A stretch of 52,042 nucleotides of DNA, from positions 1 to 52,042 of the forward strand of contig NZ_BCVF01000029.1 of NCBI RefSeq assembly GCF_001591605.1, read 5' to 3'. The notes under the pieces are model-generated. The model was not told the origin of the DNA and made no database searches. It saw only the letters and a program-made list of their open reading frames with translations. The stretch is from Bacillus badius NBRC 15713. GTDB taxonomy: Bacteria; Bacillota; Bacilli; Bacillales; Domibacillaceae. Position 1 is the stretch's first letter. Each line of letters opens with the position of its first letter. The position numbers and the translations under genes were made by a program. This document shows, piece by piece, positions 16,532 through 25,788 of the stretch.

Positions 16532-17224
16532 TTATTCAGCGAGTTTTTCCAAGTTGCCGTTGCGATCCATTTTAAAAGCGGTAGGGCTAGGCTCTTCTTC
16601 ATCAAAGAGAACGAGCTTTCTAGCACGGTTCATGATTTTTATTAATGTTTCATAGTCTTCCTGCATCGTCACTGAATTTTGCTCCAGCTCGCGGACTGCT
16701 TCCTCCAAGGAAGCTTTTTCCTTGGCTAATTGATCTATTTCCTGCTTTAATCTTGCATTCTCTTGTTTCAGACGGTCTGACTGGTAAGTAGAGCTGGAAA
16801 GAGTCTGCAAAAAAGCAATGACTTTTTCGATCGACATGTCTTCATGAACGGAAACGAGCGACATTTGCGGCACTTGTTCTGTTTCCACTTCGATATCATT
16901 CGGAAGCGGCAAAGACATGGCTTCTACTTCTTCTATAGAAGGAACCGGAGGCTGATATAGCAGCTTTTTTTTGCCGCCCTGCTCTTTTCCAAGCAGACGG
17001 TTCCGTTGCTTGCGCTGTTTTTTGGCGAGGGCAAGCGCTTTTTCATATTGATGGCGCACGACTGCATTCCAGCGGAACCCGCAGGCAGCAGATGTCCGGT
17101 TTAATTTGTCCCCAACCTCTTCAAACGCATTCAATTGTGTGCTTCCTTCACGCACATGGCGCAATACGGTTTCCGCGAGCAGCAGGTCGTTTTCTTCTGA
17201 CCATGCATCTTGTCTGTTTTTCAT
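16532..17224 (-). CDS. rsfA: Prespore-specific regulator RsfA
   Basis: 230 residues. RsfA modulates sigma-F-dependent transcription in the forespore of B. subtilis. An N-terminal Myb/SANT-like domain is visible (about residues 4-65: [21 protein letters not shown] ... [16 protein letters not shown]), followed by a basic region, a linker and a coiled coil (about 150-205, [15 protein letters not shown]). ATG at 17224 with AAGGAG nine bases upstream; an ATG three codons earlier overlaps that Shine-Dalgarno. Convergent with lipL. Confidence 0.9.
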   Translation of the reverse strand: MKNRQDAWSEENDLLLAETVLRHVREGSTQLNAFEEVGDKLNRTSAACGFRWNAVVRHQYEKALALAKKQRKQRNRLLGKEQGGKKKLLYQPPVPSIEEVEAMSLPLPNDIEVETEQVPQMSLVSVHEDMSIEKVIAFLQTLSSSTYQSDRLKQENARLKQEIDQLAKEKASLEEAVRELEQNSVTMQEDYETLIKIMNRARKLVLFDEEEPSPTAFKMDRNGNLEKLAE

Positions 17225-17442
17225 TCTAATCATCTCCTTGTTTTAGTAAAAGTTTAATTACTGACAGGATGATCCAAATACGTTAGATTTATACCAATAT
17301 GAAAAAATAATTTTTTTCTGCTAGTTTCCCTGTCTAACCGGCACACGGACGCCCTGCTTGTGAGTGAGGTGCTTGCCAACAGCTTTTTTTCGAGGTAAAA
17401 TACCGTTTAGTTCAACCTTATTTAAGAAAGGATTGTATATAG

Positions 17443-17667
17443 ATGGCAAACGAATTTCGAGTTTGTGATGACTGCCAAGCAGTTAACTTGAAAACTCTAG
17501 TGCCAAGGCTAAAGGATGTTGATCCGGAAGCAAAAATTGACGTGGCCTGCCAGTCTTACTGCGGACCTGGCCGCAAAAAAACATTTACTTTCGTCAATAA
17601 CCGGCCGGTTGCTGCTTTGACAGAAGAAGAATTGATGGAAAAAGTAAAGAAGAAGCTAAAGAGATAA
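17443..17667 (+). CDS. DUF1450 small cysteine protein
   Basis: 74 residues of the DUF1450 (YuzB-like) family, function unknown. Cysteines C8-x2-C11 and C36-x3-C40, the latter in [14 protein letters not shown], resemble a thioredoxin-like or metal-binding arrangement. ATG at 17443 behind AAAGGA at ordinary spacing. The 200 bases upstream hold no other gene. A terminator follows, so it is monocistronic. Confidence 0.83.
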   Translation: MANEFRVCDDCQAVNLKTLVPRLKDVDPEAKIDVACQSYCGPGRKKTFTFVNNRPVAALTEEELMEKVKKKLKR

Positions 17668-17672
17668 AGATG

Positions 17673-17706
17673 AATCACCTGCCGGAAATAGGATAAGGTG
17701 ATTTTT
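17673..17706 (+). terminator. Terminator of the DUF1450 gene
   Basis: AATCACCT (17673-17680) pairs with AGGTGATT (17696-17703), followed by TTTT. Confidence 0.8.
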
Positions 17707-17897
17707 TGTTTAAGAAAGCCGGCTGCAGAAATAGCCAGTCATTCTATGAATTTGGCTTCCTGCCGGTATTTTATAAAGAGAATATAGAACTCCCCCTTTA
17801 TTTCACTATATGCGGAGGAAGGACGGTTTCTTCCTCCTATCTTCATAATTTTTCCGTTATAATTAAATAGATGAATAAGCACGAATGGGGGGGCAAA

Positions 17898-19196
17898 ATG
17901 GAATACTCAAACAGCAAGCTGAAGGAAGAAAAGGTATTTAAAGATCCTGTTCACCGATACATTCATGTTCGTGATTTAGTGATTTGGGATTTGATTGGCA
18001 CGAAGGAGTTCCAGCGCCTGCGGCGAATTCGCCAGCTCGGAACCACCTATTTAACATTTCACGGGGCAGAGCACAGCCGCTTCACGCATTCATTGGGCGT
18101 ATATGAAATTGTCAGGCGCATCGTAGATGATGTGTTCGCTGAGCGGCCGGAATGGAACAAGGAGGACCGCCTGCTCTCGCTATGCGCGGCTCTTTTGCAT
18201 GATGTGGGGCACGGGCCGTTTTCACATTCGTTTGAAAAGGTATTCCACCTTGATCATGAAGCGTTTACAAAAGAAATTATTCTGGGAGAAACAGAAATAA
18301 ACGCCGTGTTGTCAAAGGTTCACAAAGGTTTTCCGAAGCAGGTCGCCGAGGTGATCGGCAAAACTCATGAAAATAAGCTCGTCGTCAGTTTGATTTCAAG
18401 CCAGATTGATGCCGATCGAATGGATTATTTGCAGCGGGATGCTTATTTTACAGGGGTCAGCTACGGGCATTTTGATATGGAGCGCTTGCTGCGCGTCATG
18501 CGTCCGCGAGAGGATCAAGTCGTCTTTAAGCAAAGCGGGATGCACGCAGTGGAAGACTATATCATGAGCCGCTATCAAATGTATTGGCAAGTGTATTTTC
18601 ATCCGGTCACAAGGAGTGCGGAAGTCCTGCTGACTAAAATACTTCACCGGGCGAAAGAGCTGAATCAGCAAAATTACCCATTTACATACCCGCCTCTGCA
18701 CTTTTACTCTATTTTTCAAGAGAAATACATTCTTGCAGACTATTTAAAACTCGATGAAGCTGTTATGCTGTATTACTTTCAAGTGTGGCAGGAAGAAAAA
18801 GATCCTGTACTAAGTGATTTATGCCGCCGGTTTGTTAATCGTGACTTATTTAAGTATGTAGAATTTGATCCTGCGAAGGAGTACCGCAAACACAGTGAAT
18901 TAGAAGCGTTATTTAAAAAAGCCGGCATTGATCCGGAATATTATCTTGTATTTGACTCTTCATCCGACCTTCCGTATGATTTCTATCGGCCGGGAGAAGA
19001 AGAAGAACGGCTGCCGATCTATTTATTGATGAACACGGGTGAACTGCGCGAACTGTCACGCGAGTCCGACATTGTGGATGCCATTTCGGGTAAAAGAAGA
19101 ACAGACCATAAATTATATTTTCCTGCCGATTTATTGACTGATGATTCATCCAAGCGCAATATTAAGCGGCAGATTCGATCGATTTTAGAAATTTGA
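17898..19196 (+). CDS. ywfO: HD domain phosphohydrolase YwfO
   Basis: 432 residues, one less than B. subtilis YwfO as I recall it, from ATG at 17898 (GGGGGGG upstream). An ATG nine codons earlier lies only about 8 bases past a TATAAT at 17858-17863, too close to a start point. HD metal motifs: H in AEHSRFTHS near residue 55, and LLHDVGHGPFSHSFE near residue 97; the next metal Asp is in SSQIDADRMDYLQRDA. The family resembles dNTP triphosphohydrolases; the substrate here is not shown. ywgA follows 33 bases downstream. Confidence 0.9.
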   Translation: MEYSNSKLKEEKVFKDPVHRYIHVRDLVIWDLIGTKEFQRLRRIRQLGTTYLTFHGAEHSRFTHSLGVYEIVRRIVDDVFAERPEWNKEDRLLSLCAALLHDVGHGPFSHSFEKVFHLDHEAFTKEIILGETEINAVLSKVHKGFPKQVAEVIGKTHENKLVVSLISSQIDADRMDYLQRDAYFTGVSYGHFDMERLLRVMRPREDQVVFKQSGMHAVEDYIMSRYQMYWQVYFHPVTRSAEVLLTKILHRAKELNQQNYPFTYPPLHFYSIFQEKYILADYLKLDEAVMLYYFQVWQEEKDPVLSDLCRRFVNRDLFKYVEFDPAKEYRKHSELEALFKKAGIDPEYYLVFDSSSDLPYDFYRPGEEEERLPIYLLMNTGELRELSRESDIVDAISGKRRTDHKLYFPADLLTDDSSKRNIKRQIRSILEI

Positions 19197-19229
19197 CGCC
19201 GGGAATGATACAGTGGGAGTTGAGAAAAT

Positions 19230-19733
19230 TTGTTGAAAGAGCATGCGAAATTAATGGGGGTCTTTGCGGCCTGCGGAGAAGTCATCGGGCGGAAAAAACT
19301 GCAGAAAATGATTTATATTGCGAAGAAAATATCATTTCCCTTCCAGGAAAAGTTTGAATTCCATTTTTACGGCCCCTATTCAGAAGAATTGACGCTGCGC
19401 GTGGAAGAGCTGTGCAACATGGAATTTATTGATGAAGTGCGCGAAAAAAAGGGCGGGTACTACCAATACCGTTATACGCTGACAACAGAAGGAGAAGCGT
19501 TTCTGGAGCACGCGGCTGTAGACATACCTTGTTTGCGCGAAACGGTGGCAGAAATGAATAACCAAAGCGCCCGCTTTCTTGAACTCGTATCCACCGTTTT
19601 ATACTTCGATACGCTCACCAAAGAAGAAGTAGCTGAAAAAATCTTTACCTTGAAAAGAAAACAACGCTACACCGAAGAAGAAATTCAAGAAGCCTACACA
19701 TACATTGAAAAATTAAAAAACAACCTGCAATAA
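19230..19733 (+). CDS. ywgA: YwgA family protein
   Basis: 167 residues, function unknown. Signature: VIGRKKLQKMIYIAKKISFPF near residue 18, FHFYGPYSEEL, then YTLTTEGEAFLEHA, suggesting a winged-helix-like fold (inference). TTG start at 19230 with GGGAG upstream; a second TTG follows immediately. Pairs with ywfO upstream. Its stop codon abuts the dispersed repeat at 19734. Confidence 0.85.
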   Translation: MLKEHAKLMGVFAACGEVIGRKKLQKMIYIAKKISFPFQEKFEFHFYGPYSEELTLRVEELCNMEFIDEVREKKGGYYQYRYTLTTEGEAFLEHAAVDIPCLRETVAEMNNQSARFLELVSTVLYFDTLTKEEVAEKIFTLKRKQRYTEEEIQEAYTYIEKLKNNLQ

Positions 19734-19852
19734 GAAAAGCGGAAGCGCCTGTTATGCTCCGGCGAGCAAATGTTCTTCCCGGCCAGAAGCCGTTTTTTGG
19801 CTTCGTGCCGGGAAGGCTATTTGACTAGAGGAGCAAGGCGCTGCAGCTGGAT
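19734..19852. repeat. Dispersed hairpin repeat, copy 1 (full length)
   Basis: Starts GAAAAGCGGAAGCGCC directly after the ywgA stop and ends GGAGCAAGGCGCT + GCAGCTGG. Nested inverted repeats: AGCGCC/GGCGCT, TTCCCGGC/GCCGGGAA and AAGCC/GGCTT around a T-rich loop. Related copies at 33570-33681 and, truncated, 45973-46025. I recognise this as a type of short repeat common in Bacillaceae genomes; no coding capacity. Confidence 0.75.
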
Positions 19853-19854
19853 AG

Positions 19855-19879
19855 AAAAACCCGCCTTCCAGCGGGTTTT
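19855..19879. terminator. Bidirectional terminator between ywgA and ywhB
   Basis: AAAACCCGC (19856-19864), loop, GCGGGTTTT (19871-19879). Between convergent genes, right after the dispersed repeat. Confidence 0.85.
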
Positions 19880-19887
19880 ACCGGCAA

Positions 19888-20076
19888 TTAATCTTCGTCG
19901 CTTAATCGTTTACCGGCCACCGCATAGTGGTTTTTGGACATTTCTTCAATGAAAACAACCACTTTTTCAGCAGGAGCGCCAGTTGTTTCAGCTACCGCAG
20001 CTGTTACTTTTTCAGCGAGTGCTTTTTTTTGTTCTTCTGTGCGGCCTTCCAGCATTTTTACAGTTACATAAGGCAT
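19888..20076 (-). CDS. ywhB: 4-oxalocrotonate tautomerase family protein YwhB
   Basis: 62 residues of the 4-OT tautomerase family. Pro2 follows the initiator Met (MPYVTVKML), so catalytic Pro1 would be exposed after Met removal; the length is the canonical 62. ATG at 20076 behind GAAGGGG; longer in-frame extensions lack a ribosome site. The physiological substrate in Bacillus is unknown. Monocistronic, convergent with ywgA. Confidence 0.92.
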   Translation of the reverse strand: MPYVTVKMLEGRTEEQKKALAEKVTAAVAETTGAPAEKVVVFIEEMSKNHYAVAGKRLSDED

Positions 20077-20199
20077 ATGTCTTGACCCCTTCCAATATGT
20101 TTCAATCACGATATAAACAAATTGTATGCTTTTCAAGGGGCACAAGCAATAGAGCAAAGGAGAAAATCTTTACTAATATAAAATAAAGGGGTTTAGCAT

Positions 20200-20844
20200 T
20201 TGGACCGATTTTTAGCATTTTCATTGCCAGAGTTGCCGTTTGTTATTATTACTCTCATCGTGGCGTTCACCATCCATGAGTTCGCCCACGCATATGTAGC
20301 CTATAAATTTGGAGATGATACGGCGAAGAGCCAAGGGCGCTTGACGCTGAACCCTGTCCATCACTTGGACCCCATAGGCACGATCCTCATCTTAATTGCC
20401 GGGTTTGGCTGGGCGCGTCCGGTGCCGGTTGACCGCCGAAACTTCCAAAACCCTCGTCTGGCGGGGATATTTGTTTCGCTGGCTGGTCCGCTGAGCAACT
20501 TTTTAATTGCGGCCATTGCATATGCGATTTTGTTCTTTTCAGTGCGGACAGGAGTGCCGCCGTTCTTTGTTGACTTGCTCAACATGATGGTCTGGCTGAA
20601 CGTCGTTTTATTTGTGTTTAACCTGCTGCCGCTGCCGCCGCTGGACGGTTACCGGATTATTGAGGATGTCGTCTCTCCGTCTGTCCGGGCAAAATTAACC
20701 CAGTATGAGCAATATGGCACGCTTATCTTTCTGATTATAGTTATTACACCGCTTTACCAATATACGATCCAGCCGATTTTCAGCTTTGTTCTGCCGTCCA
20801 TTATTCAAGGCTTTAACACGATGTTTATGTTATTGTTTGGTTAA
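20200..20844 (+). CDS. ywhC: Site-2 protease family membrane metalloprotease YwhC
   Basis: 214-residue membrane protein with about five hydrophobic segments. Zinc motif HEFAH (HExxH) near residue 25 in the first membrane segment, and the third ligand motif NLLPLPPLDGYR near residue 140, typical of M50/site-2 proteases of the small group without PDZ domain. The substrate is unknown. TTG start at 20200 with AAAGGGG eight bases upstream. ywhD follows 27 bases later and is probably co-transcribed. Confidence 0.9.
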   Translation: MDRFLAFSLPELPFVIITLIVAFTIHEFAHAYVAYKFGDDTAKSQGRLTLNPVHHLDPIGTILILIAGFGWARPVPVDRRNFQNPRLAGIFVSLAGPLSNFLIAAIAYAILFFSVRTGVPPFFVDLLNMMVWLNVVLFVFNLLPLPPLDGYRIIEDVVSPSVRAKLTQYEQYGTLIFLIIVITPLYQYTIQPIFSFVLPSIIQGFNTMFMLLFG

Positions 20845-20871
20845 TACGATTGAAGGAAAGGAGAAGGTCTT

Positions 20872-21378
20872 ATGGAGAAAAAGAAAAAGGTTGGCTTTAA
20901 TATTATTAAAAACGATCCGACAGACGGTCATAAAGGCTTTGGAAAAGGCGCTCTGTCCCTCGAGAATGTCTCCCCGGTTTTTATCGATGTAGAAGAAGGG
21001 GAAGCCTTCATCGATGTAGGGGCAATGCATGCCCGCAGCGCTGTCGAGAAGGGCATCAAGTTTCTTCCCAATAAAGAAGAAGTTCCAGAAGGTGCCAAGC
21101 CGTATTGGCTCGTATGGGTGACGGTGGACCAAGGAGAGCAAGGCCCGTTTTATACAGGAGTGACAGCCTGTGAACTAACGGTAAACAGAGAAAAGCGCCG
21201 TGGCTACAAGTCGCTGCCAGAACATGTGAACCGGATGGATAAATCGTTGAAGGGCCATATAATTGTCGATCATATGGACGGCTACTCCAAAAAAGTGCTA
21301 AAAGCTTTTCTGAAAAATCATAATGAAACGATGTGGGCAAATTCTTCAGCCGAGCTAAAAGAAGGTCTAGAGGACTGA
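20872..21378 (+). CDS. ywhD: YwhD family protein
   Basis: 168 residues of the YwhD family, function unknown. Conserved stretches: FNIIKNDPTDGHKGFGKGALSLENVSP at the N-terminus (partial), AMHARSAVEKGIKFLP, and YWLVWVTVDQGEQGPFY. ATG at 20872 with GAAAGGAGAAGG upstream. Second gene of ywhC-ywhD; followed by a strong terminator at 21500. Confidence 0.88.
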   Translation: MEKKKKVGFNIIKNDPTDGHKGFGKGALSLENVSPVFIDVEEGEAFIDVGAMHARSAVEKGIKFLPNKEEVPEGAKPYWLVWVTVDQGEQGPFYTGVTACELTVNREKRRGYKSLPEHVNRMDKSLKGHIIVDHMDGYSKKVLKAFLKNHNETMWANSSAELKEGLED

Positions 21379-21499
21379 TTATCCTTTTATTCCCTTTTTG
21401 GTGAACAATGTTTGAACGTTGTTTGAAAATGATATTCCCATCTTGCCCAATAACTAGAAAGAAAGTACACTTAATGTAATGCATAAATTGCATAAACTA

Positions 21500-21552
21500 G
21501 GACATGACAAAGCCCCGGATCGCACAACCGGGGCTTTGTCATGTCCTTTTTT
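21500..21552 (+). terminator. Strong terminator downstream of ywhD
   Basis: Perfect 19-bp stem (21500-21518 with 21528-21546, core GACATGACAAAGCCCCGG), then TTTTTT. Also a barrier to transcripts from pbpG on the other strand. Confidence 0.92.
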
Positions 21553-21736
21553 CTGTCTGGCAGAACGGTGATTCGACAGCTTGTCTAAATACGGCAGAGA
21601 ATAGTCTTTTTTGTCTAAAGCTTCTCTCAATGGCCGTGTCGGATGATGTCTTTTATTTGCAAAGAAGCACCATGCTATTTTTCGAGCAGAAATTCGGCAA
21701 GTGAGCCAAAATATATTTTTATGGCAAAACATTTGT

Positions 21737-23791
21737 CTAAAAAAGCGGAAACAAGCGCTGCAGCCAGCCTTCTTCTTTTTGATCCTCTTTCTCTTTTTTC
21801 TTTTTCGGCAAGTGGTCTGTACAGTATTCCTCCGGTTCTGTTCCTTTGACAAAGTACATCGTTCGGGTGACCGGGCAATCGCTGCTGGCAACCTTGCCGT
21901 TCTCCGGATTAATATCCACAGCTATTACGCCTTTAGGCTTTTGGAATTTCTTGACTGGCTTGCCGCGATGGCTCCCTTCCATGAATCCGAGCCAAATGTC
22001 TTTTGCATAATGCTTATCTTCTGCTTTCACAATCTTTCTGCCGTCATCATATCCCGTCCAGATACCGGCAGCAAGCTGAGGAGTAAACCCGATCATCCAG
22101 TAATCGTAGGCTGTCGATCCTGATTTACCGGCATACGGGCGGGTTATTTTCCGAGTGAGCGAAGCGCCTGTGACATTCGCATAACTGCTTAAATTTTCAT
22201 CAAACATGCCAGTCATCATATGGGTGAGCACAGCGGCTTGTTTTTTATCCAGTCGCTGCTTTTTGTCCGGCTCGTGTTCATAAATGACTTCTCCGTCTGC
22301 CGTTTCTACTCGCTGGATAAATACCGGTTCTTCATATTTTCCGCCATTTGCTATGGTGGCATAAGCATTGACCATCTCCAGCACGCGGACTCCGGATGTG
22401 CCGAGCGCCAAGGAGGGCAGCGGCTTTAACGGGGTGGAAATGCCGAAGCGTTCCGCGGTTTGCACAAGCGTTTCCGGCTTTAAAAACAAGTTTGTCTTCA
22501 CGGCATAAATGTTGTCGGAGACAGCCAGTGCTTGCTCCATTGTTACGCTGCCATTTGCATAGCGGTGGTTAAAGTTGCTCGGCTCATAGACCTTTTGGCC
22601 ATTGTCGTACCGAAAAGCCGTTTTTTCGCTCGTTAACTGTGTAGCCGGCGTATAACCGTTTTCAAGCGCCGCATAATATAAAAACGGCTTAAACGTCGAT
22701 CCTGGCTGCCGGACTGCTTGAACAGCACGGTTGTAGGGGCTGGTGGCAAAATCCTTTCCGCCGGCAAGAGCGGTAACAAAATGTGTTTTTGGTTCAATGG
22801 AGACGAAGGCTGGCTGTATGTCCGAGTCTTCGGCAATTACTTTTTTTATTGTTTTTTCAGCAATGGCTTGGTGCTCCCGGTTTAACGTCGTATAGACACG
22901 AAGGCCGCCGAGGGCGATGGTTTGTTCATCTAAGCCGAGCTTATCGGCGAGCACCTGCTGGACGGCCTGCCGAAAGTAAGGAGCGGTATCTGAGTCTGTG
23001 TGCAAATGCTCGCCGGTAATATGAACACGGTCAGCCAGCGCTTGCTCACGTTGTTCAGGGGTGATCGCATCGCTTTTTTCCATCTCCGCCAGAATGACTT
23101 TCTGCCGTTCCTTCGCCTTAGGAAGCGAAGCAAGGGGAGAATAAATGGAAGGTCCTTTTGGAATGCCGGCCAGTATGCTGGCTTCGGACAAGCTTAAGCT
23201 TTTTGCGCTTTTGCCGAAGTAGAATTGGCTGGCAGCCTCAATGCCGTAGGCGCCATGTCCATAGTAGATGGTATTTAAATAACCTTCCAAAATCTGCTCC
23301 TTCGTATAATTCATCTCAATTCGCGCGGTATAGACGGCTTCAGATAATTTGCGCTTCCACGTTTTATCATGGGAAAGATACAGGTTGCGGGCATATTGCT
23401 GGGTAATGGTGCTGGCTCCCTGCACCTTTGCCATCGCCTTGATGTCGGCGACAGCTGCTCCTGCCATCCGTTTAAAATCAAAGCCGTGATGCTTGAAAAA
23501 TTTCTTATCCTCCACGGCAATCGTCGCTTGCACAAGATAGGGGGAAATTTCATCCAGATCAACCCAATACCGTTTTTCGCTGGCATGGCTTTCACCGATC
23601 ACTTGGCCATCCGCTGCCAAGTAAAGGGTCGATTGCGGGACAGCAACTTCCGGTTCGCCTAATAGTTTCATGTATAAAAATCCGGCTCCGATCAACAGCA
23701 ATAGGCCCGCAACAGCAAAAAAACCGAGAAACAATACTGCGCGCACCCATTTAACTGTTTTACGATAGCCTGACAGGGTAATGACTGTCAT
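21737..23791 (-). CDS. pbpG: Class A penicillin-binding protein (PbpG-like)
   Basis: Bifunctional peptidoglycan synthase, 684 residues. One N-terminal membrane anchor (about 17-42). Glycosyltransferase domain with E94 in IAVEDKKFFKHHG, GASTITQQ and the RKLSEA region. Transpeptidase domain with S355-x2-K358 (PGSTFKP), S415-D-N and K546-S-G. A lysine-rich tail (KKKKEKEDQKEE) ends the protein. Position next to ywhD and divergent from speE is that of B. subtilis pbpG, which acts in sporulation. ATG at 23791 with a purine-rich site; no neighbour in operon. Confidence 0.92.
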   Translation of the reverse strand: MTVITLSGYRKTVKWVRAVLFLGFFAVAGLLLLIGAGFLYMKLLGEPEVAVPQSTLYLAADGQVIGESHASEKRYWVDLDEISPYLVQATIAVEDKKFFKHHGFDFKRMAGAAVADIKAMAKVQGASTITQQYARNLYLSHDKTWKRKLSEAVYTARIEMNYTKEQILEGYLNTIYYGHGAYGIEAASQFYFGKSAKSLSLSEASILAGIPKGPSIYSPLASLPKAKERQKVILAEMEKSDAITPEQREQALADRVHITGEHLHTDSDTAPYFRQAVQQVLADKLGLDEQTIALGGLRVYTTLNREHQAIAEKTIKKVIAEDSDIQPAFVSIEPKTHFVTALAGGKDFATSPYNRAVQAVRQPGSTFKPFLYYAALENGYTPATQLTSEKTAFRYDNGQKVYEPSNFNHRYANGSVTMEQALAVSDNIYAVKTNLFLKPETLVQTAERFGISTPLKPLPSLALGTSGVRVLEMVNAYATIANGGKYEEPVFIQRVETADGEVIYEHEPDKKQRLDKKQAAVLTHMMTGMFDENLSSYANVTGASLTRKITRPYAGKSGSTAYDYWMIGFTPQLAAGIWTGYDDGRKIVKAEDKHYAKDIWLGFMEGSHRGKPVKKFQKPKGVIAVDINPENGKVASSDCPVTRTMYFVKGTEPEEYCTDHLPKKKKEKEDQKEEGWLQRLFPLF

Positions 23792-23906
23792 ATGAGGTTA
23801 CCTGCCTTAACAAAGAATAATTATGAATAGTATGAAAAAAAATCCTTCTTTTTAAACATAAGAAAGGAAAATTTTCATGAAAGCCTGCTTAAATAAAAAA
23901 AATAAC

Positions 23907-23934
23907 TTGAATTTTTGGTGGATTCCACTATACT
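23907..23934 (+). promoter_or_regulatory. Sigma-A-like promoter of speE-speB
   Basis: TTGAAT (23907-23912), 16-base spacer, TATACT (23929-23934), about 50 bases before the speE start. Confidence 0.6.
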
Positions 23935-23982
23935 TTTTTCAGTGCAATTGGAAAGATTCATTTGCGGAAAGGAAGAGATGAA

Positions 23983-24813
23983 ATGAGCGGACTGTGGTAT
24001 ACAGAAAAGCAGACAGATCACTTTGGAATTACAATGAAAATTAAGCGTACGCTTCATACAGAGCAAACAGATTTTCAATATTTAGAAATGGCAGAGACCG
24101 AAGAATGGGGAAACATGCTGTTTTTAGACGGCATGGTCATGACTTCGCAAAAGGATGAATTTGTTTATCATGAAATGGTCGCACACGTGCCGCTATTTAC
24201 TCATCCAAATCCGGAAAATATCTTAGTTGTCGGCGGCGGCGATGGCGGGGTCATCCGTGAAGTGCTTAAGCACCCGAAAGTGAAAAAAGCGACGCTCGTT
24301 GATATCGATGGAAAGGTCATCGAGTACTCAAAGAAATTCCTTCCGGAAATTGCAGGAGAACTAGACAACGAGCGCGTAGACGTGCGCGTGGATGACGGTT
24401 TTATGCACATTGCCAAAAGCGAAAATGAGTATGACGTCATTATGGTTGACTCTACAGAACCTGTCGGCCCGGCAGCGAACTTGTTTACGAAGGGCTTTTA
24501 TGCAGGCATTTCAAAAGCTTTAAAAGAAGATGGCATTTTCGTTGCCCAAACAGACAACCCTTGGTTTAAAGCGGATTTAATCCGTGAGGTGCAGCGTGAT
24601 GTGAAGGAAATCTTCCCGATCACCCGCTTATATACAGCTAATATTCCAACGTACCCAAGCGGTATGTGGACTTTTACCATCGGTTCTAAAAAATATGACC
24701 CGCTGGAAGTAAGCGATGAGCAATTCCATGAAATCGAGACGAAGTATTATACGAAAGAGCTTCATAAAGCCGCTTTCGTCTTGCCGAAATTCGTAAAAGA
24801 TTTAACCGAGTAA
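23983..24813 (+). CDS. speE: Spermidine synthase
   Basis: Transfers aminopropyl from decarboxylated SAM to putrescine. 276 residues, the B. subtilis length, from ATG at 23983 (GGAAGAG upstream; seven in-frame upstream codons not used). Motifs: [16 protein letters not shown] near residue 45, [13 protein letters not shown] near residue 80, and [10 protein letters not shown] near residue 150. First gene of speE-speB. Confidence 0.96.
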   Translation: MSGLWYTEKQTDHFGITMKIKRTLHTEQTDFQYLEMAETEEWGNMLFLDGMVMTSQKDEFVYHEMVAHVPLFTHPNPENILVVGGGDGGVIREVLKHPKVKKATLVDIDGKVIEYSKKFLPEIAGELDNERVDVRVDDGFMHIAKSENEYDVIMVDSTEPVGPAANLFTKGFYAGISKALKEDGIFVAQTDNPWFKADLIREVQRDVKEIFPITRLYTANIPTYPSGMWTFTIGSKKYDPLEVSDEQFHEIETKYYTKELHKAAFVLPKFVKDLTE

Positions 24814-24845
24814 ACGGTGACTTTTGATAAAAAGGTGGGAAGGTT

Positions 24846-25733
24846 ATGCGTTTTGATGAAGCGTATTCAGGCAATATTTTTATCGGTGCCCAGCAAGACT
24901 ACGAGAATAGCCGCGTGGTGCTATACGGCATGCCGATGGATTGGACCGTCAGCTACCGCCCAGGCTCCCGCTTTGGTCCGGGACGAATTCGGGAAGTGTC
25001 GATCGGTTTGGAGGAATACAGCCCCTATTTAGACCGGGAGCTTGAAGAAATCAGCTATTTTGATGCTGGTGATATCCCGCTTCCATTCGGCAATGCAGCC
25101 AAAAGCCTAGAGTTGATTGAAAACTATATAGACGGGCTGCTGGCTGCTGGCAAATTTCCGCTTGGCATGGGCGGCGAACACCTTGTTTCCTGGCCGGTCA
25201 TGAAAGCCGTGGCGAAAAAATATCCCGGCTTGGCGATCATCCATATGGATGCTCATACAGATCTCCGGACGGAATATGAGGGTGAACCGCTTTCTCACTC
25301 TACCCCGATCAGGAAAATTGCTGAACTGATTGGCCCTGAAAATGTTTATTCATTTGGTATCCGTTCAGGCATGAAGGAAGAATTCCAATGGGCAAAAGAA
25401 AATGGCATGCACATTTCCAAATTTGAAGTGCTTGAACCGTTGAAAGAAATTTTGCCTCAGCTTGCCGGCCGTCCAGTATACGTGACAATTGATATTGATG
25501 TGCTGGATCCGGCTCATGCGCCCGGTACGGGAACCGTAGATGCCGGCGGAATCACATCCAAGGAACTGCTGGCTGCTATTCATGCCATTGCTCATTCAGA
25601 AGTGAATGTGGTCGGCGGCGACCTTGTAGAAGTGGCTCCGATCTATGATTCTTCTGAACAAACGGCCAATACCGCCTCCAAGCTGATTCGCGAAATGCTG
25701 CTTGGATGGGGACTAGTCAATCAGGGTAAATAA
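24846..25733 (+). CDS. speB: Agmatinase
   Basis: Manganese ureohydrolase splitting agmatine to putrescine and urea, supplying SpeE. 295 residues. Metal ligands in GGEHLVSWP (H near residue 111), MDAHTDLR near residue 136, and DIDVLDPAHAPGTGT near residue 219. Starts 32 bases after speE with AAAGGTGGGAAGG upstream. speA (arginine decarboxylase) is not in the window. Confidence 0.95.
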   Translation: MRFDEAYSGNIFIGAQQDYENSRVVLYGMPMDWTVSYRPGSRFGPGRIREVSIGLEEYSPYLDRELEEISYFDAGDIPLPFGNAAKSLELIENYIDGLLAAGKFPLGMGGEHLVSWPVMKAVAKKYPGLAIIHMDAHTDLRTEYEGEPLSHSTPIRKIAELIGPENVYSFGIRSGMKEEFQWAKENGMHISKFEVLEPLKEILPQLAGRPVYVTIDIDVLDPAHAPGTGTVDAGGITSKELLAAIHAIAHSEVNVVGGDLVEVAPIYDSSEQTANTASKLIREMLLGWGLVNQGK

Positions 25734-25736
25734 TAA

Positions 25737-25770
25737 AAGGCACTCGGCAACGATCGCTGCCGGGTGCCTT
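25737..25770. terminator. Terminator of speB, shared with the convergent gene
   Basis: AAGGCACTCGGCA (25737-25749) pairs with TGCCGGGTGCCTT (25758-25770). Confidence 0.82.
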
Positions 25771-25788
25771 CCTTATGATCAGCCTCAT

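Noticed and set aside
20872-21500. LexA box GAACAATGTTTG after ywhD
   Set aside because: Spacing between half-sites is three rather than four bases, and there is no promoter next to it.
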